Positions 44,010 through 53,425 are shown, counted from the stretch's first letter. The stretch: 64,000 bases of DNA from DASRJW01 sp964567755 (GCA_964567755.1 CAZMNW010000047.1:62001-126000), one strand, 5' to 3'. Program-made: numbers and translations. Notes: a model not told the origin generated them from the sequence alone.

Positions 44010-45719
44010 ATGCGTTGGTCGAAATCGTTTTTGCCCACGTTTCGAGAAACACCGGCGGAAGCCGAGATCATCAGCCACCAGCTGATGTTGCGCGCCGGCA
44101 TGATGCGCAAGCTCGCCGCCGGCGTGTTCTCCTATCTGCCGCTCGGATGGCGCTGCATCGCCAAGGCCACGGCCATCGTGCGCGAGGAGATGAATCGCGC
44201 CGGCGGCCAGGAAGTGGTCATGCCGGTGCTGCAGCCGGCCGAGCTGTGGCAGGAGAGCGGGCGCTGGCAGGCCTTCGGACGCGAGCTCATGCGCATGCGC
44301 GATCGTCACGAGCGCGAGTTCGCCCTCGGCCCGACGCACGAGGAAGTCATCACCACGCTCGCGCGCCAGACCTTGCGCAGCTACCGGCAGTTGCCGCAGA
44401 ACCTCTACCAGATCCAGGTCAAATTCCGCGACGAGATCCGGCCGCGGTTCGGCGTCATGCGTGCGCGCGAGTTCACCATGAAGGACGCGTACAGCTTCCA
44501 TGCCGACGATGCGTCGCTCGATCAAACCTACCGCGACATGCGCGATGCCTACACGCGCATCCTCGAACGCTGTGGGCTCGCGTTCCGCGTCGTCGAAGCC
44601 GATACCGGCGTCATCGGCGGCGCCGAGAGTCACGAATTCATGGTGCTGGCCACGAACGGCGAGTCGGAGATCTTGTCGTGCGACTCTTGCGGTTATGCCG
44701 CCAACTCCGAGCGGGCCGAGCTGCGCCTGCCCGCGGTCGTCACGGCGCCGGCAGGGGATGCGCCGCAGCAGGTCGCGACGCCGGGGAAGAAAACGGTGGC
44801 GGACGTGTCGAGCTTCCTCGGCGTGCAGCCGGCGGAGCTGGCCAAGACTCTCCTGTTCAAGATCGCCGACCGCGACGTGGCTGTGCTCCTGCCCGGGTCC
44901 CGCGACCTCAACGAAGCCAAGCTGGCGCGGTTGGCGGGCACACCGCTCTTGCGCATGCTGGAGGATGCCGAGGTCGAAGCATTGACGGGTGCCGCCGTCG
45001 GTTTCGCCGGCCCGGTGGGACTGCCGAGCGGAACACCGTTGTGGGCCGACCGCAGCTTGCAGCAAGCAACGAGCCTGGTGACGGGCGCCAATCGAACGGA
45101 CGCACACCTGCGCGGCGTGGTCATCGGGCGTGACTTCACGGTGGAGCGTTGGAGCGACCTCGTGCTCGCGCGCGCCGGCGATTTCTGTCCGCGCTGCAAC
45201 GGCACCTTGCAGTCTTCGCGCGGCATCGAGGTCGGTCACATCTTCAAGCTCGGCACCAAGTACAGCGAGAAGATGAGTGCCACGTTCCTCGACGAAACCG
45301 GCAAGGAACGTCCCTATGTCATGGGCTGCTACGGTTTCGGCGTCACCCGCACGGTGGCGGCCGCCATCGAACAGCACTACGACGAGGCCGGCATCGTCTG
45401 GCCGCCGGCGCTCGCACCCTTCGACGTCCTGGTGCTGCCGGTGCAGAGCTCGCACGCGGAGACGCAGCAGCTCGCATCCGAGCTCTACGAAACGCTGCGC
45501 GCCGATGGCATCGAGGTGCTGCTCGACGATCGCGATCTTTCGCCCGGCGCCAAGTTCAAGGACGCCGACCTGATCGGCATCCCGGTCCGGGTGACGCTCG
45601 GCGAGCGCGGTCTGCGCGACGACAAGCTCGAGATCCGCGATCGCAAGACCGGCACCGTGCGCACGGTGCCGCGGGCCGAGCTGGCCCGGGCCGTGCGCGA
45701 AACCGTGCGTGGAAGCTAA
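44010..45719 (+). CDS. proS: Prolyl-tRNA synthetase (bacterial type)
   Basis: This class II aminoacyl-tRNA synthetase charges tRNA-Pro. The 569-residue length equals the bacterial form with the YbaK-like editing insertion (about 235-390). Motifs are GVFSYLPLGWR, FALGPTHEEVIT (motif 2 region), RFGVMRAREFTMKDAYSF, and GCYGFGVTRTVAA (motif 3 region), followed by an anticodon-binding domain ending in RAVRETVRGS. ATG 44010 has GAGGAG five bases upstream. It converges on rpsT with four bases between the stop codons. Confidence 0.97.
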   Translation: MRWSKSFLPTFRETPAEAEIISHQLMLRAGMMRKLAAGVFSYLPLGWRCIAKATAIVREEMNRAGGQEVVMPVLQPAELWQESGRWQAFGRELMRMRDRHEREFALGPTHEEVITTLARQTLRSYRQLPQNLYQIQVKFRDEIRPRFGVMRAREFTMKDAYSFHADDASLDQTYRDMRDAYTRILERCGLAFRVVEADTGVIGGAESHEFMVLATNGESEILSCDSCGYAANSERAELRLPAVVTAPAGDAPQQVATPGKKTVADVSSFLGVQPAELAKTLLFKIADRDVAVLLPGSRDLNEAKLARLAGTPLLRMLEDAEVEALTGAAVGFAGPVGLPSGTPLWADRSLQQATSLVTGANRTDAHLRGVVIGRDFTVERWSDLVLARAGDFCPRCNGTLQSSRGIEVGHIFKLGTKYSEKMSATFLDETGKERPYVMGCYGFGVTRTVAAAIEQHYDEAGIVWPPALAPFDVLVLPVQSSHAETQQLASELYETLRADGIEVLLDDRDLSPGAKFKDADLIGIPVRVTLGERGLRDDKLEIRDRKTGTVRTVPRAELARAVRETVRGS

Positions 45720-45723
45720 AAGA

Positions 45724-45984
45724 TCAGGCAGCGCGCAAGCGCTGGATGCTCGTGGCCAAGCGCGACTTGAGCCGCGAGGCGGTGCGGGGATGAATGAGAC
45801 GCGTCTTGGCGCTCTTGTCGATGATCGCTTCGAGCTGGGGAAACGCCGTCCGCGCCGAGGCGGCATCTTGCAACGCGCGAAATTCGCGCAAGGCATGACG
45901 GAGACGCGCGCGCTTCGAGCGATTCACCAATCGCCGCTTGGCATCGCGCCGCAAAGTCTTCTCGAACTGCTTGTGATGAGGCAA
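45724..45984 (-). CDS. rpsT: 30S ribosomal protein S20
   Basis: This small basic 86-residue protein binds 16S rRNA. It matches S20 in size, Arg/Lys richness and organisation (KQFEKTLRRDAKRRLVNRSK, then IIDKSAKTRLIHPRTASRLK). The start is a TTG (complement of 45982-45984); GGAGG lies ten bases upstream, and no in-frame ATG or GTG is available. Its promoter at 46021-46049 lies inside the 5' end of the opposite-strand amidohydrolase gene. TTG starts are known for rpsT in other bacteria. Confidence 0.93.
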   Translation of the reverse strand: MPHHKQFEKTLRRDAKRRLVNRSKRARLRHALREFRALQDAASARTAFPQLEAIIDKSAKTRLIHPRTASRLKSRLATSIQRLRAA

Positions 45985-45990
45985 GGAACT

Positions 45991-47388
45991 ATGACCTCCA
46001 GAGTGCCCAAAAACCGCGTGACGCTACCATGCCCCGCCGCCCCTGTCAACGCAGCCGGCCGCCCGGTCGGGGACCGGCGAAAACAGCCTCGTCCGCGCGG
46101 CCGGCATCGGGCCGCGATCGTGGCACTCGTCACGCTCGGCGCCACTTTACTTTCGGTTCCAGCCGCTGCGGCCGACTTCGCCATCCACGCCACACGTCTC
46201 GTCGATCCGCGGCTCGGCCGCGTCCGCAGCCCGGTCTGGGTGACGGTCGCCGACGACACCATCGCGGCGGTCGAATCACACGCCCCGGCCGGCGTCTCGG
46301 TTCTCGACTTGGGCGACGTGACGCTGCTTCCCGGTCTCATCGACGTGCACACTCATCTCGGCACACGTGTCGGCATCGCACCCCTCGAGCAGCTGCGGAC
46401 GTCCACAGCGCGAGTGGCGATCACTGGAGTCGAGAACTGTCGCCAGACGCTGCTCGCCGGCTTCACCACCTGCCGCGACGTTGGCGGCAGCGAGGGAGTG
46501 GACGTGGCCTTGCGTGACGCCATCGCCGCCGGAGAGATCTGGGGACCGCGCCTGCAAGTTGCAACTTGGCCGCTGTCCATGACCGGGGGGCATGGCGACG
46601 ATCGCAACTTGCTCGACTACCACTGGTGTTCGGATCTCGCCACGGGTGTTGCCGACGGCGTTGACGAAGTGCGCAAGAAGGTGCGCTTCGACATCCAACA
46701 GGGCGCGGATCTCATCAAGATCCTCGCGACCGGTGGCGTCCTTTCCGCCGGCGACGATCCGCGCCACACGACCTACACACAGGACGAGCTGCGTGCCGCC
46801 TGCGACGAAGCCAAGCGCCTCGGGCGTTTCGTCGCCGCACATTGCCACGGCAGGGAAGGCATGATCTGGGCGAGCCTCGCCGGTGCGCGCTCCATCGAGC
46901 ACGGCACCTACATGGACGACGAGGTCGCGAACCTCCTGAAGAAGAACGGCACCTGGTACGTGCCGACGCTCTACGTCATCGAACCGATCCTGGCCGAGGG
47001 CAACCCGCTGCACATCCGCGACGAGAGCCTGGCGAAGGCGGAGGCGGTGCGCGGACACATGCGGCGGGCGTTCCGGACCGCGCGCGAGCGCGGCGTGCGC
47101 ATCGCCTTCGGCAGCGATGCCGGCGTCTTCGCGCACGGCACGCAAGCGCGCGAGTTCGCCATCTACGTCGACGAAGGCATGACGCCGATGCAAGCCATCC
47201 AGACCGCCACGACATCCGCCGCCGAGCTCATGGGCTGGAGCGACCGCGTCGGCGGCGTCGCTCCAGGTCAGTTCGCCGACCTCATCGCCACCGCCGGTGA
47301 CCCTACCGAAGACATCACCGAACTACAGCGCGTGCGCTGGGTGATGAAGGGCGGCGTCGTGGTCAAGAACGACCTGGGCGAGGAGTGA
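45991..47388 (+). CDS. Exported metal-dependent amidohydrolase (imidazolonepropionase/prolidase-like)
   Basis: This 465-residue protein has a basic N-terminus and a signal peptide (about 40-61, ending PAAAA), so the mature enzyme is exported. The amidohydrolase fold shows metal ligands DVHTHLG (His120, His122), the carboxylated Lys region DLIKILATGG, AHCHG, SIEHGTY, and GSDAGVF (final Asp). Relatives include Xaa-Pro dipeptidases and imidazolonepropionase-like hydrolases; a dipeptide substrate is a reasonable guess. ATG 45991 follows AAGGA closely but lies only seven bases from the divergent rpsT start, and GTG 46018 is an alternative. Transcripts of this gene and rpsT overlap at their 5' ends. 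Confidence 0.86.
   Translation: MTSRVPKNRVTLPCPAAPVNAAGRPVGDRRKQPRPRGRHRAAIVALVTLGATLLSVPAAAADFAIHATRLVDPRLGRVRSPVWVTVADDTIAAVESHAPAGVSVLDLGDVTLLPGLIDVHTHLGTRVGIAPLEQLRTSTARVAITGVENCRQTLLAGFTTCRDVGGSEGVDVALRDAIAAGEIWGPRLQVATWPLSMTGGHGDDRNLLDYHWCSDLATGVADGVDEVRKKVRFDIQQGADLIKILATGGVLSAGDDPRHTTYTQDELRAACDEAKRLGRFVAAHCHGREGMIWASLAGARSIEHGTYMDDEVANLLKKNGTWYVPTLYVIEPILAEGNPLHIRDESLAKAEAVRGHMRRAFRTARERGVRIAFGSDAGVFAHGTQAREFAIYVDEGMTPMQAIQTATTSAAELMGWSDRVGGVAPGQFADLIATAGDPTEDITELQRVRWVMKGGVVVKNDLGEE
46021..46049 (-). promoter_or_regulatory. Sigma70-type promoter for rpsT
   Basis: Read on the minus strand, a consensus TTGACA (46044-46049) is followed after 17 bases by TAGCGT (46021-46026), 37 bases from the rpsT start codon. 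It overlaps the first coding residues of the divergent amidohydrolase. Confidence 0.6.
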
Positions 47389-48579
47389 GCTCGTCGCACA
47401 GCGTGGCGGCGTTCCGCGGTGGATGTGCTTGCCGTCAATTCCACGAGCGTGGAGGCGCGCTCGCCCTCTGGTTCGACAACACTCACAGTCGTAGGTGAAT
47501 TGCCCTGTCTCCTCTCTTGGCTTCAATGTTCTGGATCGACTCTAGGCTCGCCTTTCGCCGCGGTTACGTCGCGGAATGAGTGACCGTCCTCGGCCGGAAC
47601 CGAACGAAAACGTGGAGCAGTCGCCACCTGCGGATTCACGATTGACGCTCCTCGACTTGGAACCCCGGGACTCTCGCGCTGGAAAACGTGGAGCAAGCGT
47701 CCATGGATTACGATTGACGCCCTCGACTGGAACCCGGGAAAACGGAGGTCGCGCTCGCGCATAACCATTGACAGCGCTCGACCCGGAACCCGGGACTTTC
47801 TCGGTTGAAAGCGTAGTGCGGTTGCACCGGAGGATCACAATTGACGGCCCTCGATTGGAACCCAGCGGCCAGGAACCCTGTGACTCCTGCAAGAAAACAT
47901 GGAGCAGTCGCGCCGGCGGAGGAGGCTCTGACGGTTTAGAGCCATGCAGCGACCTCATCCTCGACCTCTCTGCATGCCATCGTTGAACAGCAGCGCACTT
48001 TGCGGTGCAAGAACTCGCTCTATCGACTGAAGGAAACTTCGTGCCAGGCCAAAGGGCGGCCAAATTCATAGAGTTCTCTTCCGGAGCGCGGCCACATCTG
48101 TCAACGAGCGTGACACCTTTCGTCCACGATGTTGACAGCGAGTTTCAACCGTAGGCCAACGATCACACGGTGCTCCAGATAGGCGCTTCTTCGTAAGGAT
48201 CCGCCCGCGGATCAATGGGTCGGAGCCGAGCGCAGCGACAGAGACAGAGAGGGTGGCAAGGTGAGCTTGCGCGGGCACACTGGCGAAGACTACCTCGCTC
48301 CTTCAAGCACTGCGACATTCCGGTGCGCGCACCTGCGGTCTGGATGGGGAACCCGCTCTCGGGAAAGCTGACGATCTTCGCGGGGACACCCGTCTCGCCG
48401 TGGAAGCAGCGTCGCGTGTGGGACGGCTGGCACCGCGTGTTCCGGAAGGCCTACCCGAGGGTTCAAAGCGAGCCGTGATAGGGTTACGGCGAGTCAATGC
48501 GAAGTCTCTGCAGCCTCGCCACCCAGAGCATGGTGAGAGCCCACAAAGATACGAGCCAAGGGACGAACGCTCTACCAGT
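47389..48579. other. 1.2-kb gap without a convincing gene
   Basis: No reading frame here has a good ribosome binding site, a recognisable domain or typical GC-rich third positions over a useful length. The interval contains the degenerate tandem-repeat array described separately. Further right, TGTCA-N7-TGACA forms a small inverted repeat at 48099-48115. A plus-strand frame at 48215-48478 (87 codons) is open but matches nothing I recognise. The sequence is visibly less GC-rich than its neighbours, so decayed or foreign DNA is possible. Confidence 0.6.
47562..47940. repeat. Degenerate tandem repeats, unit about 55-85 bp
   Basis: Two motifs alternate. Motif A, AAAACGTGGAGCAGTCG, occurs at 47607, 47683, 47739 (degenerate), 47808 (degenerate) and 47894. 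Motif B, ATTGACGCCCTCGACTGG then AACCCGGG, occurs around 47641, 47713, 47767 and 47840, with eroded copies near 47579 and 47920. Spacing between successive A motifs is 76, 56, 69 and 86 bases, so unit length has drifted by insertions and deletions. Copies 1 and 2 are most alike. The whole unit is repeated, with no unique spacers, so it is not a CRISPR array. It is AT-richer than its surroundings. No terminal structure or coding function is clear. Confidence 0.75.
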
Positions 48580-50223
48580 CTAGAACTCGACGCGCGCCAG
48601 TGCGCGCACGGCCATTTGGTCGAGCGCGGCACGCGTCGAGTCGTTGGCGGGATGGGTGACGTGGACATAGCGCGTGTCGACGAACAGCTCGACGTTGCGG
48701 AGTCCCTGGTAGCGGACCTCGAGCCCGGGCTGATGCACGCTCTCCACGGTTCCGGATAGGTAGTCCTGGCTGTCGTCCGGCCGTTCATCCTGGTCGGTGT
48801 CGAGACCACCCTCGCCGTGGCGTTCGAGCGCGTAGAACATCCGCGCCGACCAGCCGCGCGAAAGGCGCCGCCGCAGACCCAGGACCCACAGATCCGCATC
48901 CGGGCCGGTGCGGCTGCCGAGCGTGCTGCCGTAATGCTCGTAGCGGTTGATGGGAACCTGGTGCGTGTAAGTGAACTGGCTCGCCCAGCTCCATTCGCCG
49001 TCCAGGTCCCAGTCGGAAGCGCCGAAGGGCTCGAGCCACAGGAAGCCGCCGAGCACGCCGAGCTTGTTGCCGAAATGATCCAGGCCGCGCCGCAGATTGA
49101 GATCGTCGACGAGGAGCTCGCCGTAGAGCTCGAGGCTCGGGAGCACCAACTTGGCGTCGACGCTGCCGAGCGCGTTGTCACGGTCACCGACGTTGGCCTG
49201 GGCGACGTAGAAGACGTTGATCGGGTTCAAATAAGTGAGATCGAGGCCGCGATCGCCGTAGACGACGCCCTCGGCAATGCCGATGACGCAACGCCGGTGC
49301 ACTTGCAGCACCAGGCGATGCGCCGCCATGTATTTTTCGACCAGCGGCGGATCGTCGTCTTCGAGCTCGGCCGGTCGCAACTGTCCGGCCACGTGGGCGA
49401 AGCGCACCCAGCCGAAGTCGAGCTCGAGCCGCAGCAGATCGAGCGGCGGCGTCTCGTTCAGCAACAGCATGCTGTTGTGTCGGCCCGGTCCCCAACGCAG
49501 GCGTTCACGCCCGAGATCCACCATCACCGGCCCGCGCAAGTAGCGAACATAGGGTTCGACACGGCGCGTGAAGCTCACACGGTCGCGGGTGTCGAAGACG
49601 TACTCGGCCTCGCCAGCCGCAGGATCCGTGCTGTTGCGCAGCACACCGTCGCTCGTGCGACGCAGGAGCGAGACACGCGCCCAGGCGGCGAAATCGCGCC
49701 CGAGCACCATGCCCGCCCGCGGTTCGAACGCAAGCCTCGCATCGGTCTGGGCGAAGTCGCTAGCCCGATCCCGGTTGGCGAACGATGCTTCCTGGATGGC
49801 GAAAAATTGGAGCTGAAACTCCCAGTCTGCTCCATTCCAATGATGATAGGCGCGCTCGAGAATGGATACGTTGGATCCCTGCGCCACGAGCTCGGCGGAG
49901 AATTCTTCCTGGAGCATCTGCAGCTGCTGTGTCTCGATGCGCGTCGGTGTCCAATCCGCCTGCGCCGCCCCGTCCAGGAGCTGGCGCACCAGTCGCGCGA
50001 CCTGCCCACGCCGGAGCGGTCGTGTCTCGAGCCCCGTGCGCGTGAGCCCGGCGCGGACTTCGAAGCGTTCGAGCATTTCGTAAGCCCAGTGGTCGAGCGG
50101 CAGATCCACCGATTCGATGGCGAAGCTCTGCTGCGCCACGAAGAGCAACGGCACGATCAGCAGCCACTTGGTCGAGCCGCCGGGTTGGACAAAAGCGCAA
50201 TGCGCGGCGAGCCATCCGATCAT
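48580..50223 (-). CDS. Wzi-like capsule-assembly outer-membrane barrel protein
   Basis: This 547-residue protein has an N-terminal signal peptide (hydrophobic WLLIVPLLFVAQQSFA, about residues 20-35). A small helical domain of about 100 residues follows (DLPLDHWAYEMLERFEVRAG and a QLLDGAAQ region). The rest is a large beta-rich barrel with the Cap_assemb_Wzi pattern, seen in VDLGRERLRWGPGRHNSMLL and LTYLNPINVFYVAQ. Wzi proteins attach or assemble capsule polysaccharide at the outer membrane. The ATG at 50223 lies six bases from GGAGG; an in-frame ATG at 50244 has an equally good GGAGG. The gene is alone and diverges from uvrC. No capsule genes are nearby, so the polysaccharide is unknown. Confidence 0.78.
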   Translation of the reverse strand: MIGWLAAHCAFVQPGGSTKWLLIVPLLFVAQQSFAIESVDLPLDHWAYEMLERFEVRAGLTRTGLETRPLRRGQVARLVRQLLDGAAQADWTPTRIETQQLQMLQEEFSAELVAQGSNVSILERAYHHWNGADWEFQLQFFAIQEASFANRDRASDFAQTDARLAFEPRAGMVLGRDFAAWARVSLLRRTSDGVLRNSTDPAAGEAEYVFDTRDRVSFTRRVEPYVRYLRGPVMVDLGRERLRWGPGRHNSMLLLNETPPLDLLRLELDFGWVRFAHVAGQLRPAELEDDDPPLVEKYMAAHRLVLQVHRRCVIGIAEGVVYGDRGLDLTYLNPINVFYVAQANVGDRDNALGSVDAKLVLPSLELYGELLVDDLNLRRGLDHFGNKLGVLGGFLWLEPFGASDWDLDGEWSWASQFTYTHQVPINRYEHYGSTLGSRTGPDADLWVLGLRRRLSRGWSARMFYALERHGEGGLDTDQDERPDDSQDYLSGTVESVHQPGLEVRYQGLRNVELFVDTRYVHVTHPANDSTRAALDQMAVRALARVEF

Positions 50224-50381
50224 CGATTGCCTCCGAAGTCCCATTCCACCCCCTCCGGCGACGCCTCGGCATCATCGTCGGCTGGCGCGCTGGGCGCAAC
50301 GAGGAAGACGGTGCACCTTTGTGCGGCGTTCGACCCGCACCCCGCGCGCGCGAATCCGCCGTCGGCGTGGCAACCGTCTCG

Positions 50382-50410
50382 TTGCCGCAGACGGGCAACC
50401 TTTCTAGACT
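50382..50410 (+). promoter_or_regulatory. Sigma70-type promoter for uvrC-xerD
   Basis: TTGCCG (50382-50387), 17 bases, TAGACT (50405-50410), 61 bases upstream of the uvrC ATG within the 248-base divergent gap. A promoter for the opposite gene was not identified. Confidence 0.42.
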
Positions 50411-50471
50411 GCGCATGGTGGCGCGCGCTTGCCGGCCGCGCCGCTCTCCACCCGCGCGCAGGCGAGGCAGC

Positions 50472-52508
50472 ATGACCGCGACACCCGAGCAGGAGCTCCT
50501 GGCCGAACGCATTCGCGCCCTGCCGGAAGAGCCCGGCGTCTATCTCTTCAAGGACGCCAAGGGCAAGGTGCTCTATGTCGGCAAGGCCAAGTCGATCCGC
50601 GACCGCGCGCGCAACTACCTCGGAGCCACGAGCGACGACAACCCGAAGACGCGCGCGCTCATGCAGCGCGCCCGCGACGTCGATTACGTCAGCACCCGCA
50701 CCGAGGTGGAGGCACTGATCCTCGAGTGTAACCTCATCAAGGAATACCGGCCGCGTTACAACATTCGTCTGCGGGACGACAAAAAGTATCCCTACATTCG
50801 CATCACGCACGACCGCTTTCCGCGCGTGTTCTTGACCCGCACGTTGGTGACCGATGGCAGCGACTACTTCGGTCCGTATTCCGACGTCGGCGCGATGCGC
50901 CGCACCTTGGCCTTGTTGCAGCGCGTGTTCCAGTGCCGGCCGTGCACGCCCGAATCGTTGGACGGCATCGATCGCCCGTGCCTGTACTACGACATCAAGA
51001 TGTGCCAGGCGCCCTGCGTCGGCCTGCAGTCGCAGAGCGAGTACCTGCGCGCCATGGACGACGTGCGGTTGTTCCTCGGCGGGCGCACCACAGAACTCGT
51101 GAAACGACTGCGCGAGCGCATGCAGAGCGAGAGCGAGGCGCTGGAGTTCGAACGCGCCGGGCGCACGCGCGACCAGCTGCGCGCCATCGAGCGCATCACC
51201 GACCGCTTGCGCACGTTGGTGGGGCAGGACGTGGATCGCGACGCCGTCGCCATGCGCCGCGACGGCGAGTACGCTGCCGGCGTCGTGCTCAAGATCCGCG
51301 GCGGCAAGCTGCTGGCGACCGAGACCTTCTACTTTACTGCCGGCACCGAGAGCGACACGGTGGCATTCACCGCCTTCTTCGAGCAGTACTACAACTCGAC
51401 CGGCGCCATTCCCGACGAGATCCTGACCAGCGACATCTTGGCCGAACCCGAGCTGCTGGCGACGTGGCTCGGCGAAAAAGCCGGCACCGGCGTGCGGCTC
51501 ACTCAGCCGCAGCGCGGCGACAAACACACGCTCCTCGGACTCGCGCTCAAGAACGCGAGCCTCAAGCTCGACGAGTGGCTCATTGCGCACGGCAAGGCCG
51601 GTCAACGCGCACCGGACGAGATCGTGGCGCTGCGCGACGCGCTCGGCATCCGTGAGCTGCCGCGGCGCATCGAGTGCTTCGACATCTCCAACTTCCAGAG
51701 CGGGTCGCCGGTGGCGTCCCTCGTGCACTTCGAGGCCGGTCAGGCAGTCAAGCAGCGCTATCGCCACTTCCGCATCCACGGCATCCGCGCCCCCAACGAC
51801 TTCGCCATGATGGAGCACGTGGTGGAACGTCACTTCCGCTCGCTGCTGCAGGACGCGCTACCCTTGCCGTCGCTGGTGGTGGTGGATGGCGGCCGCGGTC
51901 AGCTCGCCGCCGCGGTGCGCGCGCTCGATGCGCTCGACCTCGGATCACGCGTGCATTTGCTGGGTCTGGCGAAACGCCAGGAGGAGATCTTCCGCCCCGG
52001 TTCGTCCGCACCATTGTTGTTGCCGCGCACGTCGCCAGCGCTCAAGCTGTTGCAGCGCGTCCGCGATGAAGCGCATCGCTTCGCCGTCGGCTACCACCGC
52101 AGACTCGCAGGCCAAGAGCTGGTGCGCTCGGCCCTCGACGACATCCCGGGTGTCGGCGTCAAGACGCGCGCCGCGTTGCTGCGTCATTTCGGTTCGGTGG
52201 ATGCGATTGGACAGGCGCGTGCCGACGATCTCTGCGCCGTTCCCGGCGTCGGTGCCGCGATCGCCGAACGCATCCTGGCGGTGCTGTCGCACCCGGCGCT
52301 CAGGGCGGGCGCGACACATGCGCAACCCGAGCCCAGCGCGGTGCCCGATTCGCCAATGGACGAGCCGAGCGATGCCGGCGGCACGAACGTGGGCGCGGCC
52401 GACGCGCTTCTCGGGCCAGAGGATTCCCCAGCGCCCGACGACGACGCCAGCAGTGGCGACCTGCTGGCGCGCGAGTTCGACCTCGACGCCGAAACGGGGA
52501 GCGGATGA
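50472..52508 (+). CDS. uvrC: Excinuclease ABC subunit C
   Basis: This nuclease makes both incisions in nucleotide excision repair. The 678-residue protein has the GIY-YIG domain (PGVYLFKDAKGKVLYVGKAK), a Cys cluster (CRPC, RPCLYYDIKMCQAPC) as in iron-sulfur UvrC, a UVR helix region, the RNase H-like endonuclease domain (ECFDISNFQSG, VVVDGGRGQL, EAHRFAVGYHRR) and a tandem helix-hairpin-helix (DIPGVGVKTRAALL, AVPGVGAAIAERI). The last 65 residues are an acidic, low-complexity extension absent from typical UvrC. ATG 50472 follows GAGG. xerD begins in the stop codon overlap. Confidence 0.96.
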   Translation: MTATPEQELLAERIRALPEEPGVYLFKDAKGKVLYVGKAKSIRDRARNYLGATSDDNPKTRALMQRARDVDYVSTRTEVEALILECNLIKEYRPRYNIRLRDDKKYPYIRITHDRFPRVFLTRTLVTDGSDYFGPYSDVGAMRRTLALLQRVFQCRPCTPESLDGIDRPCLYYDIKMCQAPCVGLQSQSEYLRAMDDVRLFLGGRTTELVKRLRERMQSESEALEFERAGRTRDQLRAIERITDRLRTLVGQDVDRDAVAMRRDGEYAAGVVLKIRGGKLLATETFYFTAGTESDTVAFTAFFEQYYNSTGAIPDEILTSDILAEPELLATWLGEKAGTGVRLTQPQRGDKHTLLGLALKNASLKLDEWLIAHGKAGQRAPDEIVALRDALGIRELPRRIECFDISNFQSGSPVASLVHFEAGQAVKQRYRHFRIHGIRAPNDFAMMEHVVERHFRSLLQDALPLPSLVVVDGGRGQLAAAVRALDALDLGSRVHLLGLAKRQEEIFRPGSSAPLLLPRTSPALKLLQRVRDEAHRFAVGYHRRLAGQELVRSALDDIPGVGVKTRAALLRHFGSVDAIGQARADDLCAVPGVGAAIAERILAVLSHPALRAGATHAQPEPSAVPDSPMDEPSDAGGTNVGAADALLGPEDSPAPDDDASSGDLLAREFDLDAETGSG

Positions 52509-53425
52509 CTCGTCAGACTCCCGCGACCCTCGACGAGCTGCAGCGTGCGCGCGAGCGCTATCTCGTGCATCTCTTGGTGGAGCGCGGCCTCGCCGCCACC
52601 ACGCTCGATGCCTATGGTCGCGATCTCGACACCTATCTGCATGTGCTCGCAGAGCGCGGCGTCCGTACCGCGGCCGCCATCGACAGGCAGCAAGTGCACG
52701 CCTATCTCGCCAGCCAAACGCAGGAAGGAATGGGGCCGGCGACACGGGCCCGACGCCTGGCGGCGCTGCGCGGTTTCCATCGCTTCCTGGTGCTCGAAGG
52801 CCTGGTGGCGGACTCGGCGCTCGAAGGCCTGCGCGGGCCGCGCCGCGGCTTGCGCTTGCCGTCCGTGCTCACCGTGTCCGAGATCGAGCGCTTGTGCGCC
52901 GTGCCTTCGCCCGAGAGCGTGCTCGGGCAGCGCGACCGCGCCGCGCTCGAGCTGACTTACGCCGCGGGGCTGCGTGTGTCGGAGATCTGCACCTTGGCGC
53001 TCGAAGGTCTCGATTGCCGCGCGCGGCACGTCCGCGTCTTCGGCAAAGGTGCCAAGGAACGCCTGGTGCCGGTTGGCCGCGCCGCGATCGCAGCCTGCGA
53101 ACGCTGGCTCGGCGACGGCCGGCCGCGCCTTCTGCGCGGTCGCGTGGCGCCGAGCTTCCTCCTGAACGCGCGCGGCGGCACGCTGTCGCGCATGGGCTTC
53201 TGGAAGATGCTGCGCAAGCACGCCATCGCTGCGGGGCTCACCCGCCACCTCACGCCGCACACGCTGCGCCATTCCTTCGCCACCCATCTCTTGGAAGGCG
53301 GCGCCGACCTGCGCGTCGTGCAAGAACTCCTCGGCCATGCCGACATCGGCACGACGCAGATCTACACGCTCGTCGACCGCCAGTACCTGCACGAGGTCTA
53401 CCGTACGTTCCATCCCCGCGCCTGA
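52505..53425 (+). CDS. xerD: Tyrosine recombinase XerD
   Basis: This 306-residue partner of XerC acts in dimer resolution. It has the N-terminal SAM-like domain (YLVHLLVERGLAATTLDAYG) and a catalytic domain with Arg in YAAGLRVSEICTL, Lys in GKGAKERLVP, HxxR in PHTLRHSFATHLLEGGA, His in LLGHADIGTTQ and Tyr in IYTLVD. The EGGADLRVVQELLGHADI-type region is typical of XerD. The ATG overlaps the uvrC stop by four bases. With xerC at 35.2 kb, a complete Xer pair is present in this window. Confidence 0.94.
   Translation: MTRQTPATLDELQRARERYLVHLLVERGLAATTLDAYGRDLDTYLHVLAERGVRTAAAIDRQQVHAYLASQTQEGMGPATRARRLAALRGFHRFLVLEGLVADSALEGLRGPRRGLRLPSVLTVSEIERLCAVPSPESVLGQRDRAALELTYAAGLRVSEICTLALEGLDCRARHVRVFGKGAKERLVPVGRAAIAACERWLGDGRPRLLRGRVAPSFLLNARGGTLSRMGFWKMLRKHAIAAGLTRHLTPHTLRHSFATHLLEGGADLRVVQELLGHADIGTTQIYTLVDRQYLHEVYRTFHPRA

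Noticed and set aside
47461..47495. tRNA gene (GTTCGAC resembling a T-loop)
   Set aside because: The bases flanking GTTCGAC at 47471 do not form the five-pair T-stem, and no acceptor or anticodon stem fits on either strand.
47562..47940. CRISPR array
   Set aside because: Repeats are imperfect, spacing varies from about 55 to 86 bases, the 'spacers' are themselves repeated, and no cas genes are nearby.
48215..48478. Small 87-codon gene on the plus strand
   Set aside because: There is no convincing ribosome binding site, no recognisable domain, and the surrounding sequence looks non-coding.
50374..50387. Sigma54 promoter upstream of uvrC (TGGCAA ... TTGC)
   Set aside because: The spacer is eight bases instead of five, and uvrC has a better sigma70-type candidate.
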